Counted from the stretch's first letter, positions 1 to 8,724 are shown. The stretch: DNA of 64,000 bases from Maribacter hydrothermalis (GCF_001913155.1 NZ_CP018760.1:2480001-2544000), one strand, 5' to 3'. Notes: a model not told the origin generated them from the letters alone. Made by a program: numbers and translations.

Positions 1-1
1 T

Positions 2-1828
2 TTGGAGTGCATCGCTTTTCAACTTCTTTTCTTGGTTATTTATGACTTTTTTCTAAAGAAGGAGACCTTTTTTCAATGGAACAGAGTCTATTTACTAGGA
101 ACGTTTGTATTGTCCTTGATTTTACCTTGGGTAAAAATAGAAGCTTTTAAGCAGCAAGTACCACAAACATTTGTTCAATATCCTGAGTATTTATGGGGAT
201 TGCAAAATGTAAAGGTTGTAGTGCCCGTTGAAGAAACTTCTAGCTGGGACCTTACTTGGCAAGAAGGTATTTTTTATGGCGGAATGTTAGTGGCAATGTT
301 GTTATTCGGATTAAAGATTAGACAGCTGTATCTTTTAAGAAAGAGCGGGGAGAAGGTTGTATACCCCTTGTTCACCCAAATAGTTATAGCAAACAGTTGC
401 ATTGCTTTTTCATTCTTTAAATCCATTTTTATTGGTGACCATGTATTAAAAATGAAGCATGACACCATAATTGAACATGAATTGGTACATATAAAACAAG
501 GGCATACGTACGATTTGTTGTTCTTTGAGCTTATGCGAATTGTAGGCTGGTTTAATCCGCTAGTATACGTATATCAAAATCGTATTTCAGAAGTTCATGA
601 ATTTATTGCCGATTCCCATGTTTCTAAAGCGCATAAAACGGAGCACTACGAGCAGTTATTGTCTCAGGTTTTTCAGACCGAACATATATCATTCATCAAT
701 CAATTTTTTACACAATCATTAATCAAAAAACGAATAGTCATGTTACAAAAATCAAAATCAAAAAAAGTTTGGCAGTTGAAGTATTTACTGTTAGTGCCCA
801 TGGTGTTAGGGATGTTGTTGTATAGTTCGTGTGAATTAGATAAAACTTCTTCTGATAGTCAAGAATCTTTAAAAAGTGATGAGTTATTAATAACGGAAGT
901 AAAGGCGGATATAGAAGAAAATAATATTGACTTAGATTTTTTAGAAACCTCCGGTTTAGCAGAAAAATATAATAACCCATCAGAAACACTCACTAAACAT
1001 GAATTTTTTCTATATGAATTAGTGCAAGGTGAAATATTCGAGCTAGTAAGTAAAGGGTATACAAAGGAACATCCGGAAGAGGAACCTTTGAATATAGCAT
1101 TTATGTTGCCTTCTTCTGAACGATATGATAGCTTTATCAGAGGGAAAGAAACTTTTAAATTGATAGATAAGAAGTTAAAAACATCAGTTGCATCATATGG
1201 AAAGGTTATTGCCTATTATGACAACACTTTGGAATTTTATCCGTCAGATTACAAAGAATTTGTAGTAGCGAATACCAAAGAATTAGATGCTGGTGAAATT
1301 AAGAAATTTAATGAATTGTTGGCTAGCTTAGAAAATGAGCCCGACTACTTAACGAGTATTATTCTTCATGATGATACAAATTCGTTTTTAATTGGTACGA
1401 ACAATAAAGATTTAATTGGAAGTAAAGAATCATATGGAGTTCAGTTTGTTACAGAAAAGGTTTATGGCGAACTAAATAGTGTTGATGTTGCTTTCGCTGT
1501 GGTAGATGAGACTCCAATTTTCCCTGGCTGTGAAGATGCTGCTGATAAACGCACTTGTTTCAATGATAAAATACAATTACATATCAGTAAAAATTTTAAT
1601 TACCCACAGGCGGCACAAGATGCCAACATAGAGGGGCGAGTAAGTACTATGTTCATCATTTCTTCAGAAGGTACTATTGAAAATATTAAAATGCGCGGTC
1701 CTGATAAATTGTTAGAAGATGAGGTGGAACGCATTATTAAACGGTTGCCAAAAATGACTCCTGGAAAACATAAAGGCAAAGCAGTTAATGTGCCTTTTTC
1801 TATTCCTATAAATTTTAAATTGCAGTAG
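2..1828 (+). CDS. M56 (BlaR1-like) membrane metallopeptidase with TonB-like C-terminus, 5' partial
   Basis: The reading frame is open from the first bases of the window and the first codon is TTG. Related M56 proteins start 5-10 residues further out, so the true start lies upstream and the gene is 5' partial. Hydrophobic segments lie near residues 1-45 and 88-105. The zinc motif HELVH is at residues 159-163, followed by a conserved FNPLVYVYQ stretch and a predicted membrane segment near 262-280. The last 90 residues match a TonB C-terminal fold (conserved YP..A and G.V...F positions). Known family members are zinc proteases that sense envelope stress and cleave a BlaI-type repressor; the cognate repressor would be just outside the window. 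The soluble region between (residues 290-500) is not recognised. Family assignment is firm; the signal is unknown. Confidence 0.88.
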   Translation: MECIAFQLLFLVIYDFFLKKETFFQWNRVYLLGTFVLSLILPWVKIEAFKQQVPQTFVQYPEYLWGLQNVKVVVPVEETSSWDLTWQEGIFYGGMLVAMLLFGLKIRQLYLLRKSGEKVVYPLFTQIVIANSCIAFSFFKSIFIGDHVLKMKHDTIIEHELVHIKQGHTYDLLFFELMRIVGWFNPLVYVYQNRISEVHEFIADSHVSKAHKTEHYEQLLSQVFQTEHISFINQFFTQSLIKKRIVMLQKSKSKKVWQLKYLLLVPMVLGMLLYSSCELDKTSSDSQESLKSDELLITEVKADIEENNIDLDFLETSGLAEKYNNPSETLTKHEFFLYELVQGEIFELVSKGYTKEHPEEEPLNIAFMLPSSERYDSFIRGKETFKLIDKKLKTSVASYGKVIAYYDNTLEFYPSDYKEFVVANTKELDAGEIKKFNELLASLENEPDYLTSIILHDDTNSFLIGTNNKDLIGSKESYGVQFVTEKVYGELNSVDVAFAVVDETPIFPGCEDAADKRTCFNDKIQLHISKNFNYPQAAQDANIEGRVSTMFIISSEGTIENIKMRGPDKLLEDEVERIIKRLPKMTPGKHKGKAVNVPFSIPINFKLQ

Positions 1829-1914
1829 ATTAAGAATTGGCAATAAACATCTTTGCGAACGGAGTTTAGCAATCTATTTATTAGAAAACCATAAGAATAA
1901 ATTGTCATTGATAT

Positions 1915-1941
1915 AAAATACACCTTTATGAGGTGTATTTT
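1915..1941 (+). terminator. Hairpin terminator after the M56 gene
   Basis: Perfect 11-bp inverted repeat AAAATACACCT / AGGTGTATTTT around a 5-nt loop, 87 nt after the M56 stop codon. The U-tract is weak (TTTT then AAATTG), so termination efficiency is uncertain. Confidence 0.6.
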
Positions 1942-2021
1942 AAATTGTTCTAATAACAAGAATTATTTATCGTAAGTTCTCTGGCTAAAAAAATCGTAAT
2001 TTCACTTGTAGAACAGGTGTA

Positions 2022-2498
2022 ATGAAACAATTTGTCTTCTTTTTTCTTTTTTTGGTTGTAAGTTCATGTTCGTTCTTTGAGTCTAAACAAAAAAGAACCC
2101 AAGAACTTATTAATGAAGAATTACGCCATATAGATTGGAACAGTGTAGATTCTTACCCGTTCTTTTATACTTGCGACGAAGCGGTTACTAAAGAACAACA
2201 AAGGATTTGTTTTGAAGAAACCTTGATTTCTCATTTTCAAGAAACCTTAAATGATTTTGAATTTACGTTGACCGATAAAGAAAGTGAAACTGTGGAGGTT
2301 ATTTTTGTTATAGATACCCTAGGTAGAATAAACGTGGCCAATATTGAAAAGAATGCTTTGGTATTAAATCAAATGCCAGAATTTGATGGTGTCATTACCC
2401 AAAGCTTAAAGAATCTTCCTAAACTTGCACCTGCTTTAAAAAGAGGAATACCCGTAAATACAAAATACCGTATTCCTGTTCAATTAAATACAAACTAA
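2022..2498 (+). CDS. Small lipoprotein with TonB-C-like domain
   Basis: 158 aa. The N-terminus is a lipoprotein signal (hydrophobic stretch ending in VVSSC, so the mature lipid-bearing Cys is residue 16). Residues about 80-156 resemble the TonB C-terminal fold at the end of the upstream M56 protein: a beta strand with VIFVIDTLGRI, then a segment ending in P.N..YRIPV. The stop codon is 5 nt before ruvC, so the two may be co-transcribed. It may have arisen by duplication of the M56 C-terminal domain, or partner it at the membrane; both are inference. No enzymatic motif is visible. Confidence 0.7.
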   Translation: MKQFVFFFLFLVVSSCSFFESKQKRTQELINEELRHIDWNSVDSYPFFYTCDEAVTKEQQRICFEETLISHFQETLNDFEFTLTDKESETVEVIFVIDTLGRINVANIEKNALVLNQMPEFDGVITQSLKNLPKLAPALKRGIPVNTKYRIPVQLNTN

Positions 2499-2503
2499 GC
2501 ATT

Positions 2504-3058
2504 TTGGCGAACGAAAAAATAATATTGGGTATTGATCCAGGTACGACCATTATGGGATTCGGACTCATTAAAGTAGTGGGCAAAAAGATGGAGTTTATTC
2601 AAATGAACGAGTTGCTTCTTCAAAAATATAGTGATCCGTACACCAAACTAAAGCTCATTTTTGAACGTACTATTGAACTAATCGACACCTATCACCCAGA
2701 TGAAATTGCTATTGAAGCGCCTTTCTTTGGTAAGAACGTACAGTCCATGCTAAAACTTGGGCGTGCACAAGGAGTTGCCATGGCAGCGGGACTATCACGT
2801 CAAATACCTATTACAGAATACCTTCCCAAAAAAATTAAAATGGCCATTACGGGTAATGGTAATGCCAGTAAGGAACAAGTCGCTAGAATGTTACAAAGTG
2901 TATTAGGACTTAAAACGCTACCTAAAAATCTTGATAGCACAGATGGTTTAGCTGCTGCAGTATGTCATTTTTATAATGAAGGCCGGGTTGAGGTTGGGAA
3001 AAGTTATACGGGTTGGGATGCCTTTGTAAAGCAGAACGAGAAACGAGTTAAGAAGTAG
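2504..3058 (+). CDS. ruvC: Crossover junction endodeoxyribonuclease RuvC
   Basis: 184 aa, normal length for RuvC. It resolves Holliday junctions together with RuvAB in the cytoplasm. The RNase-H-like fold shows its acidic catalytic positions: the first Asp in GIDPGT (residue 10), Glu in IEAPFFGKN, and the Asp pair near DSTDGLAAA with a following His (AAAVCHF). The start codon is TTG at 2504, because no ATG lies between the upstream stop and the conserved IDPGT strand. In many flavobacteria hemW follows ruvC directly; here the four-helix-bundle cassette separates them. Confidence 0.95.
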   Translation: MANEKIILGIDPGTTIMGFGLIKVVGKKMEFIQMNELLLQKYSDPYTKLKLIFERTIELIDTYHPDEIAIEAPFFGKNVQSMLKLGRAQGVAMAAGLSRQIPITEYLPKKIKMAITGNGNASKEQVARMLQSVLGLKTLPKNLDSTDGLAAAVCHFYNEGRVEVGKSYTGWDAFVKQNEKRVKK

Positions 3059-3059
3059 T

Positions 3060-3086
3060 TTTCAGTTGGCAGTATCAGTTAGCAGT
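3060..3086 (+). repeat. Left arm of inverted repeat around the four-helix-bundle gene
   Basis: A 27-bp CAGT-rich sequence starting 1 nt after the ruvC stop. Its reverse complement matches 3516-3542 with 4 mismatches. The two arms enclose the four-helix-bundle gene completely. Confidence 0.75.
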
Positions 3087-3108
3087 AGCAGTAATAAATA
3101 AAGTATAT

Positions 3109-3474
3109 ATGCAATTTCAAGATTTATTGGCTTATAAGAAGTCTTTTGCGCTTGCCATGAAGATATTTTACGTTTCAAAAAACTTTCCTAAAGAAGAGAA
3201 ATTTTCCTTGACTGACCAAATAAGACGTTCGTCTAGAAGTGTAAGTGCTAATATTGCAGAAGCATATCGTAAAAGAAATTACCCTAAACATTTTAAAAGT
3301 AAGTTAACCGATAGTGATGCAGAAAATTCAGAAACTCAAACTTGGCTAGAGTTTGCATTAAAATGTGAATATATTGACCAATCAACTTTTAATGATTTTA
3401 AGAATGATAGTGAAGAAGTAGGTAAGTTGTTAAATTATATGATTAATAACCCAAGTAAATTCGGTTCAGAATAA
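3109..3474 (+). CDS. Four-helix bundle protein (23S rRNA intervening-sequence protein family)
   Basis: 121 aa. It matches the S23/IVP family: an N-terminal F.DLLAYKKSFALAM.IF motif, then FP..EKFSLTDQIRRSSRSVSANIAEAYRK, which is the family signature around residues 32-55. The fold is a four-helix bundle that forms ring pentamers; the basic RR/KR residues suggest nucleic acid binding. Related proteins (Avd) assist diversity-generating retroelements, but no reverse transcriptase or variable repeat is in this window. Its cellular role is unknown. It sits alone between ruvC and hemW inside a pair of inverted repeats, which suggests insertion as a cassette. Confidence 0.9.
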   Translation: MQFQDLLAYKKSFALAMKIFYVSKNFPKEEKFSLTDQIRRSSRSVSANIAEAYRKRNYPKHFKSKLTDSDAENSETQTWLEFALKCEYIDQSTFNDFKNDSEEVGKLLNYMINNPSKFGSE

Positions 3475-3485
3475 GAACTGAATCT

Positions 3486-3502
3486 GTCAATTGAAAATTG
3501 AC
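3486..3502 (+). terminator. Short hairpin after the four-helix-bundle gene
   Basis: GTCAATT-gaa-AATTGAC, 7-bp arms with a 3-nt loop, 12 nt past the stop codon. No T-run follows, so it may be part of the repeat cassette rather than a terminator. Confidence 0.35.
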
Positions 3503-3515
3503 ACTGCCAACTGAA

Positions 3516-3542
3516 ACTGCCCACTGATACTGAAAACTGAAA
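3516..3542 (+). repeat. Right arm of inverted repeat around the four-helix-bundle gene
   Basis: Inverted copy of 3060-3086 (23 of 27 matching). It ends 2 nt before the hemW start codon, so the cassette fills the whole ruvC-hemW gap and now supplies the hemW 5' untranslated region. Confidence 0.75.
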
Positions 3543-3544
3543 CT

Positions 3545-4678
3545 ATGTCCGGAATCTACATCCACATCCCATTTTGCAAACAAGCCTGTCACTATTGTGA
3601 TTTTCATTTTTCAACATCTTTGGGAAAAAAAGAGACGATGGTGAATGCATTGTGCAAAGAACTGGAACTGCGTAAAGAGGAATTCTCTGGGGAGTCCGTA
3701 GCAACCATATATTTTGGTGGTGGTACGCCGTCTGTTTTGGATACTTCGGAAATTGAGCAGCTGATAGCTGCGGTTCATGAACATTATGATGTTATTGGCA
3801 ATCCGGAGATTACCTTAGAGGCGAATCCTGATGATTTGTCAGAGGAGAAAATACTACAATTGGCAGCTAGTCCGATAAACAGATTAAGTATTGGTATACA
3901 ATCATTTTTTGAAGAAGATTTAGAGCTGATGAACAGAGCGCATAATGCTCTGGAAGCTGAAAAATGTTTGCAATTGGCAAGTCAGTATTTCAATAATATT
4001 TCGATTGATTTAATTTACGGAATGCCAAACATGACTTTAGAACGTTGGAAACAGAATATAAAAAAGGCATTAGGTTTCGGTATTCCGCATATCTCCAGTT
4101 ATGCTCTTACGGTTGAACCTAAAACAGCACTTGCCAAGTTTGTGGAAGATGGATTAATTACTCCCACTACCGACGAAGAAACACAGGAGCATTTCAATTT
4201 ATTGAACGACACTTTATTAGCAGCAGGCTTCGATTGTTATGAGATTTCCAATTTTGGGAAGCCTGGCTATTATTCACAAAACAATTCTGCCTATTGGCAG
4301 CAGAAAAAATATATAGGTATTGGTCCGTCTGCACATTCATTTGATGGTGTTCAACGTGGGTGGAATATTGATAATAATCCCAAGTATATTAAATCCATAG
4401 CACAAAACATTTTACCTATGGAAGTTGAGGTGCTTTCTTCGACCGATAAATACAACGAGTATATAATGACAGGTTTACGAACTATCTGGGGAGTTTCGTT
4501 AAACAGAATAGCGACAGAATTCGGACCTAAATACAAAGAATACGCATTACTACAAGCCGATAAGTTTTTAGAAGAGCATTTACTTTTTGTTGATGGTGAC
4601 CTTCTCAAAACCACTAAAAAAGGAATGTTTTTAGCCGATGGCATCGCTGCAGATTTGTTTATGGTAAATTTGAAATAG
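3545..4678 (+). CDS. hemW: Radical SAM heme chaperone HemW
   Basis: 377 aa. The radical SAM cluster motif CKQACHYCDF near residues 11-20 carries the CxxxCxYC cysteines with the extra aromatic and Phe typical of HemW/HemN-like proteins. FGGGTPS follows near residue 58, then SIGIQSF, the long SAM domain, and a C-terminal HemN_C region from about residue 300. HemW binds heme and delivers it to respiratory proteins; it was formerly annotated as an oxygen-independent coproporphyrinogen oxidase. Length and motif favour HemW over HemN (about 450 aa). Confidence 0.92.
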   Translation: MSGIYIHIPFCKQACHYCDFHFSTSLGKKETMVNALCKELELRKEEFSGESVATIYFGGGTPSVLDTSEIEQLIAAVHEHYDVIGNPEITLEANPDDLSEEKILQLAASPINRLSIGIQSFFEEDLELMNRAHNALEAEKCLQLASQYFNNISIDLIYGMPNMTLERWKQNIKKALGFGIPHISSYALTVEPKTALAKFVEDGLITPTTDEETQEHFNLLNDTLLAAGFDCYEISNFGKPGYYSQNNSAYWQQKKYIGIGPSAHSFDGVQRGWNIDNNPKYIKSIAQNILPMEVEVLSSTDKYNEYIMTGLRTIWGVSLNRIATEFGPKYKEYALLQADKFLEEHLLFVDGDLLKTTKKGMFLADGIAADLFMVNLK

Positions 4679-4783
4679 CGGTTGTTATTATAATTATACA
4701 ACTCAAAATTCCGTAATTTTCTACTTCTTAAAAACAAAATCTAGTCAGACCACACGTCTGAACAAAGGTTTACAATTTATATA

Positions 4784-5530
4784 ATGAAGACTACCATAAC
4801 CCACAATGCTAACCAGTATCAATTTGACCTGTCTAAACCATTGGATATTTCAATACCGATAACCAGTAAAAAGGACAATGTAAACGCTTGGTATGTTGAT
4901 TCTCCAACAATAGAACCGCATCGGGATAAGGATTTTGTTGGTAGTATTCCTGCTGGGTCAAGTACCAATTTTTATGATATTTCATTCAATCCGCATGCGC
5001 ATGGTACGCATACGGAGTGTGTTGGTCATATATCTGCAGCACATCAATCTGTAAATCAACATTTAAAACAGTATTTCTTTTTAGCAGAGGTAATTACCAT
5101 TACACCAATTGAAGAACAAGGAGATTTAGTAATTACTAAAGATCAACTTCAAAAAGCGTTGGGCAATAAAACACCAATGGCATTAGTCCTAAGAACGCTT
5201 CCGAATTCAGCATTAAAACGAAATAGGCAGTATTCAAATACGAATCCGCCTTACATTTTAGAAGATGCTATGATTTTTGTCAGAGAGGTTGGGGTAGAGC
5301 ACTTGTTGATAGACCTGCCATCTGTCGACAAAGAAAAGGACAACGGCGCTCTTTTGGCGCACAAGGCATTTTGGAATTTTAATGGTGAAGTGAGATTAAT
5401 CGCTACCATTACAGAATTTATTTATGTTCCCGATTCGATTATAGATGGTTCGTACTTTTTAAACCTACAGGTGGCGCCTATTGAAAATGATGCCAGCCCT
5501 AGCAGACCGGTACTTTATAAAATAGAATAG
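4784..5530 (+). CDS. Cyclase family protein (kynurenine formamidase-like)
   Basis: 248 aa. The metal-binding signature of the cyclase/formamidase family (HxGTHxDxPxH) appears near residues 70-79 as HAHGTHTECVGH: the His residues are kept, but Asp is replaced by Glu and Pro by Val. A second conserved segment, IDLPSVD, lies near residue 180. Characterised members hydrolyse N-formylkynurenine using a divalent metal. No tryptophan-degradation genes are nearby, so the substrate is open. The stop is 2 nt before the next start codon, indicating an operon with the two membrane genes downstream. Confidence 0.8.
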   Translation: MKTTITHNANQYQFDLSKPLDISIPITSKKDNVNAWYVDSPTIEPHRDKDFVGSIPAGSSTNFYDISFNPHAHGTHTECVGHISAAHQSVNQHLKQYFFLAEVITITPIEEQGDLVITKDQLQKALGNKTPMALVLRTLPNSALKRNRQYSNTNPPYILEDAMIFVREVGVEHLLIDLPSVDKEKDNGALLAHKAFWNFNGEVRLIATITEFIYVPDSIIDGSYFLNLQVAPIENDASPSRPVLYKIE

Positions 5531-5532
5531 TT

Positions 5533-5892
5533 ATGAAAAATCTAATCAAATTAGAAGAACTCGCCTTAATGATTCTCGGTATTTTTATGTTCGGCTTATT
5601 AGGTTACCAATGGTGGTGGTTGCCTGTTTTAATCTTAACTCCAGATCTATCGATGTTGGGTTATTTATTAGGCTTAAAAATAGGCGCAGTGTGCTATAAT
5701 GTATTCCATCACAGAGGTTTCGCCATACTTTTATACTTTGTGGGCATCTATTTTATGCTGCCCATTGTTCAATTAATAGGTACAATTCTTTTTATACATA
5801 CGGCTATGGACCGTATCTTTGGCTACGGACTTAAATATGATAAAGGGTTTAAGTTTACTCATTTAGGAGAAATAGGAAATAAAAATGGATAA
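5533..5892 (+). CDS. DUF4260 family membrane protein
   Basis: 119 aa with three to four predicted membrane segments. The pattern LEELALMILGIFMF..G..WWWLPVLILTPDLSMLGYL and the later TAMDRIFGYGLKY match the DUF4260 family of small bacterial membrane proteins. Function is unknown. It overlaps the next gene by 8 nt, consistent with translational coupling. Confidence 0.8.
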   Translation: MKNLIKLEELALMILGIFMFGLLGYQWWWLPVLILTPDLSMLGYLLGLKIGAVCYNVFHHRGFAILLYFVGIYFMLPIVQLIGTILFIHTAMDRIFGYGLKYDKGFKFTHLGEIGNKNG

Positions 5893-6505
5893 TATTTTTG
5901 ATACCATTCTTGGGTTAGTTTTAGGTGCAATTGGGATGTACTGGCTGTTCAACTTTTTTAAAGGCAAGAAAAGCAAAGAGATTACTACACACCAGTCAAC
6001 CGTATTGCTAGAAAAGATGAAAAGTGTTTGTAAGTTGATATCTGTAGAAGGCGAGTTTGCCGAAATCTATAAATATGAAAACGTAAAAGACTTTATGAGT
6101 TTAGTAAGTAGTAAAAAGAAGGCGCTGGTGGTTATAAAAGCCAAGGCACAAATTGGATATGATTTAAGTAAACTACTAATGCATGCCGATGAAGCGAATA
6201 AAAAGATAATTCTCGATAATTTTCCGCAACCAGAGGTATTGAGTATTGAACCAGAATTAGAGTTTTACGATATTAAAAGCGGGTTTTTTAACTTTTTTGC
6301 TCCAGATGACCTTACCAAACTAAATGCTGAAGCAAAAGCCCATATACGTGAAAAAATTCCGGAAAGCGGATTAATGGATACCGCAAGAAAAGAAGCTTTG
6401 CAGACCGTTTTAATTATGGAAAAAATAGTAGAAACTATTGGTTGGAAACTTGATTACTCCGCACTTAAAATTCCGCAAAAACAACTAGATTTACTCCAAG
6501 AATAA
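5885..6505 (+). CDS. DUF4230 family protein, membrane-anchored
   Basis: 206 aa. One N-terminal membrane segment (residues about 5-24) followed by a soluble domain matching the DUF4230 family (VCKLISVEGEFAEIYKYEN, then ALVVIKAKAQIGYDLSKL). The soluble part is probably periplasmic. The last stretch (ARKEALQTVLIMEKIVETIGWKL) is a conserved helix. Function is unknown. The 8-nt overlap with the upstream gene places it in the same transcript. Confidence 0.78.
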   Translation: MDNIFDTILGLVLGAIGMYWLFNFFKGKKSKEITTHQSTVLLEKMKSVCKLISVEGEFAEIYKYENVKDFMSLVSSKKKALVVIKAKAQIGYDLSKLLMHADEANKKIILDNFPQPEVLSIEPELEFYDIKSGFFNFFAPDDLTKLNAEAKAHIREKIPESGLMDTARKEALQTVLIMEKIVETIGWKLDYSALKIPQKQLDLLQE

Positions 6506-6528
6506 TAACAAACAACTCAAAATTGAAA

Positions 6529-6924
6529 ATGAAAAACGTAATTTGTATCCTTGTATTAACACTTATGACCACAGTAACTTTTGGTCAAAATGATAAAAAA
6601 ATGACTGAATTCGATTCTAATTTTTCCCACACCGTATTTTTCTGGTTGAAAAACCCTGATAATCAAGCAGATCGTACTGCTTTTGAAACTTCTTTACGTA
6701 AGTTTTTAGATAACTCGGCATATGCCAAAACACAATTTATAGGCAAGCCGCCAAAAGCAAGTAGAGATGTAGTAGATGACTCATTTACCTATTCTTTAAT
6801 TGTAAGTTTCGATTCTGCGGAATCTCAACAAGCATACCAAGATGAGGCACCGCACAAAGTGTTTATTGAAGAATCTAGTGCATTGTGGACTAAAGTAATT
6901 GTTTACGATTCTACTAGTATCTAA
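6529..6924 (+). CDS. Dabb (stress-responsive A/B barrel) family protein, exported
   Basis: 131 aa from ATG 6529; a TTG two codons earlier is also in frame but less likely. A signal peptide ends near TFGQ (residues 1-18). The rest is a Dabb domain: FSHTVFFWLKNP at the start of the first strand, a central helix, and FDSAESQQAYQDEAPHKVFIEE at the end. Dabb domains are small dimeric alpha/beta barrels with varied ligands. An exported version is common in Bacteroidota, but its role is unknown. Confidence 0.8.
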   Translation: MKNVICILVLTLMTTVTFGQNDKKMTEFDSNFSHTVFFWLKNPDNQADRTAFETSLRKFLDNSAYAKTQFIGKPPKASRDVVDDSFTYSLIVSFDSAESQQAYQDEAPHKVFIEESSALWTKVIVYDSTSI

Positions 6925-6983
6925 GAAACAATATGATATTTAAAAAAGGCACTTCTCATCCTATTGAACTAACATTTAATTTT

Positions 6984-7023
6984 ACATGCGGTAAGCCAGT
7001 AAAAGAATTATCGCATGTTTTTT
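6984..7023 (+). terminator. Rho-independent terminator after the Dabb gene
   Basis: Stem ACATGCGGTAA / TTATCGCATGT (one G-U pair) with a 13-nt loop followed by a T-run. It is placed 60 nt after the stop codon. Confidence 0.75.
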
Positions 7024-7049
7024 AGTGACGATTATTTAAAACCATATGA

Positions 7050-7406
7050 ATGAACGTTGAAGAATACCGAGATTACTGCATTGCCAAAAAGGGAGTAACA
7101 GAATCTTTTCCTTTTGATGAGGTTACCTTGGTATTTAAAGTAATGGGCAAAATGTTCGCCTTATGTGGATTAGAGCATGTGCCATTACGTGTTAACCTAA
7201 AATGTGACCCAGATAAAGCCATAGAACTACGTGAAGAACATGATGGTATTATAGAGGGATGGCACATGAGTAAAAAACATTGGAACACCATATACCTGGA
7301 CAAAATTTCTAAAGAGTTTACAAAAGAACTTATTGACCACTCTTATGATTTAGTGGTTTCTAAGCTCACGAAAAAGTTGAGGGTGGAGTTGAAGGCTTTA
7401 AAGTAA
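7050..7406 (+). CDS. MmcQ/YjbR family protein
   Basis: 118 aa, full length for the family. Conserved positions include the N-terminal RDYCIAKKGVTESFPFDE, KVMGKMFAL, and the GWHMSKKHWNTI segment. These proteins have a CyaY-like fold and were named DNA-binding from one member; their real substrates are uncertain. A single gene following a terminator. Confidence 0.88.
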   Translation: MNVEEYRDYCIAKKGVTESFPFDEVTLVFKVMGKMFALCGLEHVPLRVNLKCDPDKAIELREEHDGIIEGWHMSKKHWNTIYLDKISKEFTKELIDHSYDLVVSKLTKKLRVELKALK

Positions 7407-7530
7407 TACTCAATAAATCTACTTTTTATTTTTTAATTCCTATTCCCTCACCCAAAACCAGCATTCACTCATTTTTACTACTTTTTATAAAATGATTTTT
7501 GGTACTTAATAGTGCTTAAAACCACTATTT

Positions 7531-8148
7531 ATGAAAAACCAAAGATCACCTCAAGAAGTAAATGCCGGCTCTATGGCAGATATCGCTTTTCTATTATTGA
7601 TTTTTTTCTTGGTTACCACATCTATAGAAAATGATGCGGGACTTAACCGGTCTATGCCTCCTGATATTACTGATAACAGTGTTGATATCAAAGAGCGAAA
7701 CCTTTTTGAAATCAGTATAAATGATGCTGATAAAATAATGGCAGAAGGTGATATTATACACCCTAAAATTCTTAGAGAAAAAGTAATTGCATTTATTGAT
7801 AATGGCGGGTTTTCAATGCAAGAAGAAGGGTATTGTAGTTATTGTAAAGGAGAGGGGTTGGCAGATTCATCTGAAAACCCTGATAAGGCTATTATTTCTA
7901 TAAAGGCACAACGAAATAGTAGTTATCCGGTTTATGTGGCTGTGCAAAATGAGGTAATAGGTGCTTACAACTCCCTCCGCAATAGAGAAAGTTTGCGATT
8001 ATTCAATACCACTTACGAAGCCATTAATTCAACATATTACAATGAAGAAATAAGTGTGGAGCAAAAGGGGATATTAAAAGAACGCCTTGAAATTATAAGA
8101 GCACTTTTTCCGCAGAAAATTCTAGAACCAGAAACCGTAAATAACTAA
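7531..8148 (+). CDS. ExbD/TolR family biopolymer transport protein
   Basis: 205 aa. A cytoplasmic N-terminus leads into one membrane helix near residues 17-34 (MADIAFLLLIFFLVTTSI), with the Asp that carries the proton in ExbD/TolR proteins. A longer periplasmic domain follows, containing an unusual CSYC motif near residue 105. ExbD energises TonB using the proton motive force and needs ExbB, but no exbB is adjacent. The stop is 4 nt before the second ExbD-like gene. Confidence 0.88.
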   Translation: MKNQRSPQEVNAGSMADIAFLLLIFFLVTTSIENDAGLNRSMPPDITDNSVDIKERNLFEISINDADKIMAEGDIIHPKILREKVIAFIDNGGFSMQEEGYCSYCKGEGLADSSENPDKAIISIKAQRNSSYPVYVAVQNEVIGAYNSLRNRESLRLFNTTYEAINSTYYNEEISVEQKGILKERLEIIRALFPQKILEPETVNN

Positions 8149-8152
8149 AGCC

Positions 8153-8635
8153 ATGATAAAATTCAACAAATACAGATCTAGTAAAACCTTACCTCCTGTT
8201 TCAACCGCTTCATTGCCAGATATCGTTTTTATACTTCTCTTTTTCTTTATGACGGTTACTGTTATGAAGAATCAAAATTTATTGGTAGAGAATACCTTAC
8301 CAATAGCAACAGAAACCGAAAAGTTGGATAAGAAAGACCGAGTCATTGAAATATATATTGGTAAACCCACGACTGGCGGCAATTCAAATTTAGGGGAAGA
8401 GCCCAGAATTCAAATGGAAAATAAATTTATCACCGTAGACGAAGTCGGAGATTATGCCCTGCAAGCCCTATCATCGATGCCACAGCATTTACGAAGTGTT
8501 GCAACAGTCTCTATTAAAGCAGACATTGGGGTTAAAATGGGAATAATCGAGGACCTTAAAAGTCAACTTCGTATGGTGAATCTGTTGAAAATAAACTATA
8601 CCACTTATGAAGGTGCCGTTGTAGATAATATTTAG
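8153..8635 (+). CDS. ExbD/TolR family biopolymer transport protein, second copy
   Basis: 160 aa. The membrane helix near residues 21-38 (SLPDIVFILLFFFMTVTVM) has the conserved Asp, and the periplasmic domain ends with the TolR-like VSIKADIGVKMGIIEDLKSQLR strand-helix. It is co-transcribed with the ExbD gene just upstream. Paired, different ExbD proteins are usual in Bacteroidota; their ExbB and TonB partners must be encoded elsewhere. Confidence 0.88.
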   Translation: MIKFNKYRSSKTLPPVSTASLPDIVFILLFFFMTVTVMKNQNLLVENTLPIATETEKLDKKDRVIEIYIGKPTTGGNSNLGEEPRIQMENKFITVDEVGDYALQALSSMPQHLRSVATVSIKADIGVKMGIIEDLKSQLRMVNLLKINYTTYEGAVVDNI

Positions 8636-8724
8636 AATGAAATGAATGTTTTTAAATCTGCTTTCCATTTATAGAAACCACTTTCTAAGGTTATCTTTGC
8701 CTTTTCTATTTTAGGTAATTATTC

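Noticed and set aside
3109..3474. Diversity-generating retroelement, because the four-helix-bundle family includes Avd
   Set aside because: No reverse transcriptase, template repeat or variable repeat is found nearby; this protein belongs to the general S23 family.
6933..7025. 30-codon ORF after the Dabb gene
   Set aside because: Its second half is the terminator stem and T-run; no separate signal for translation.
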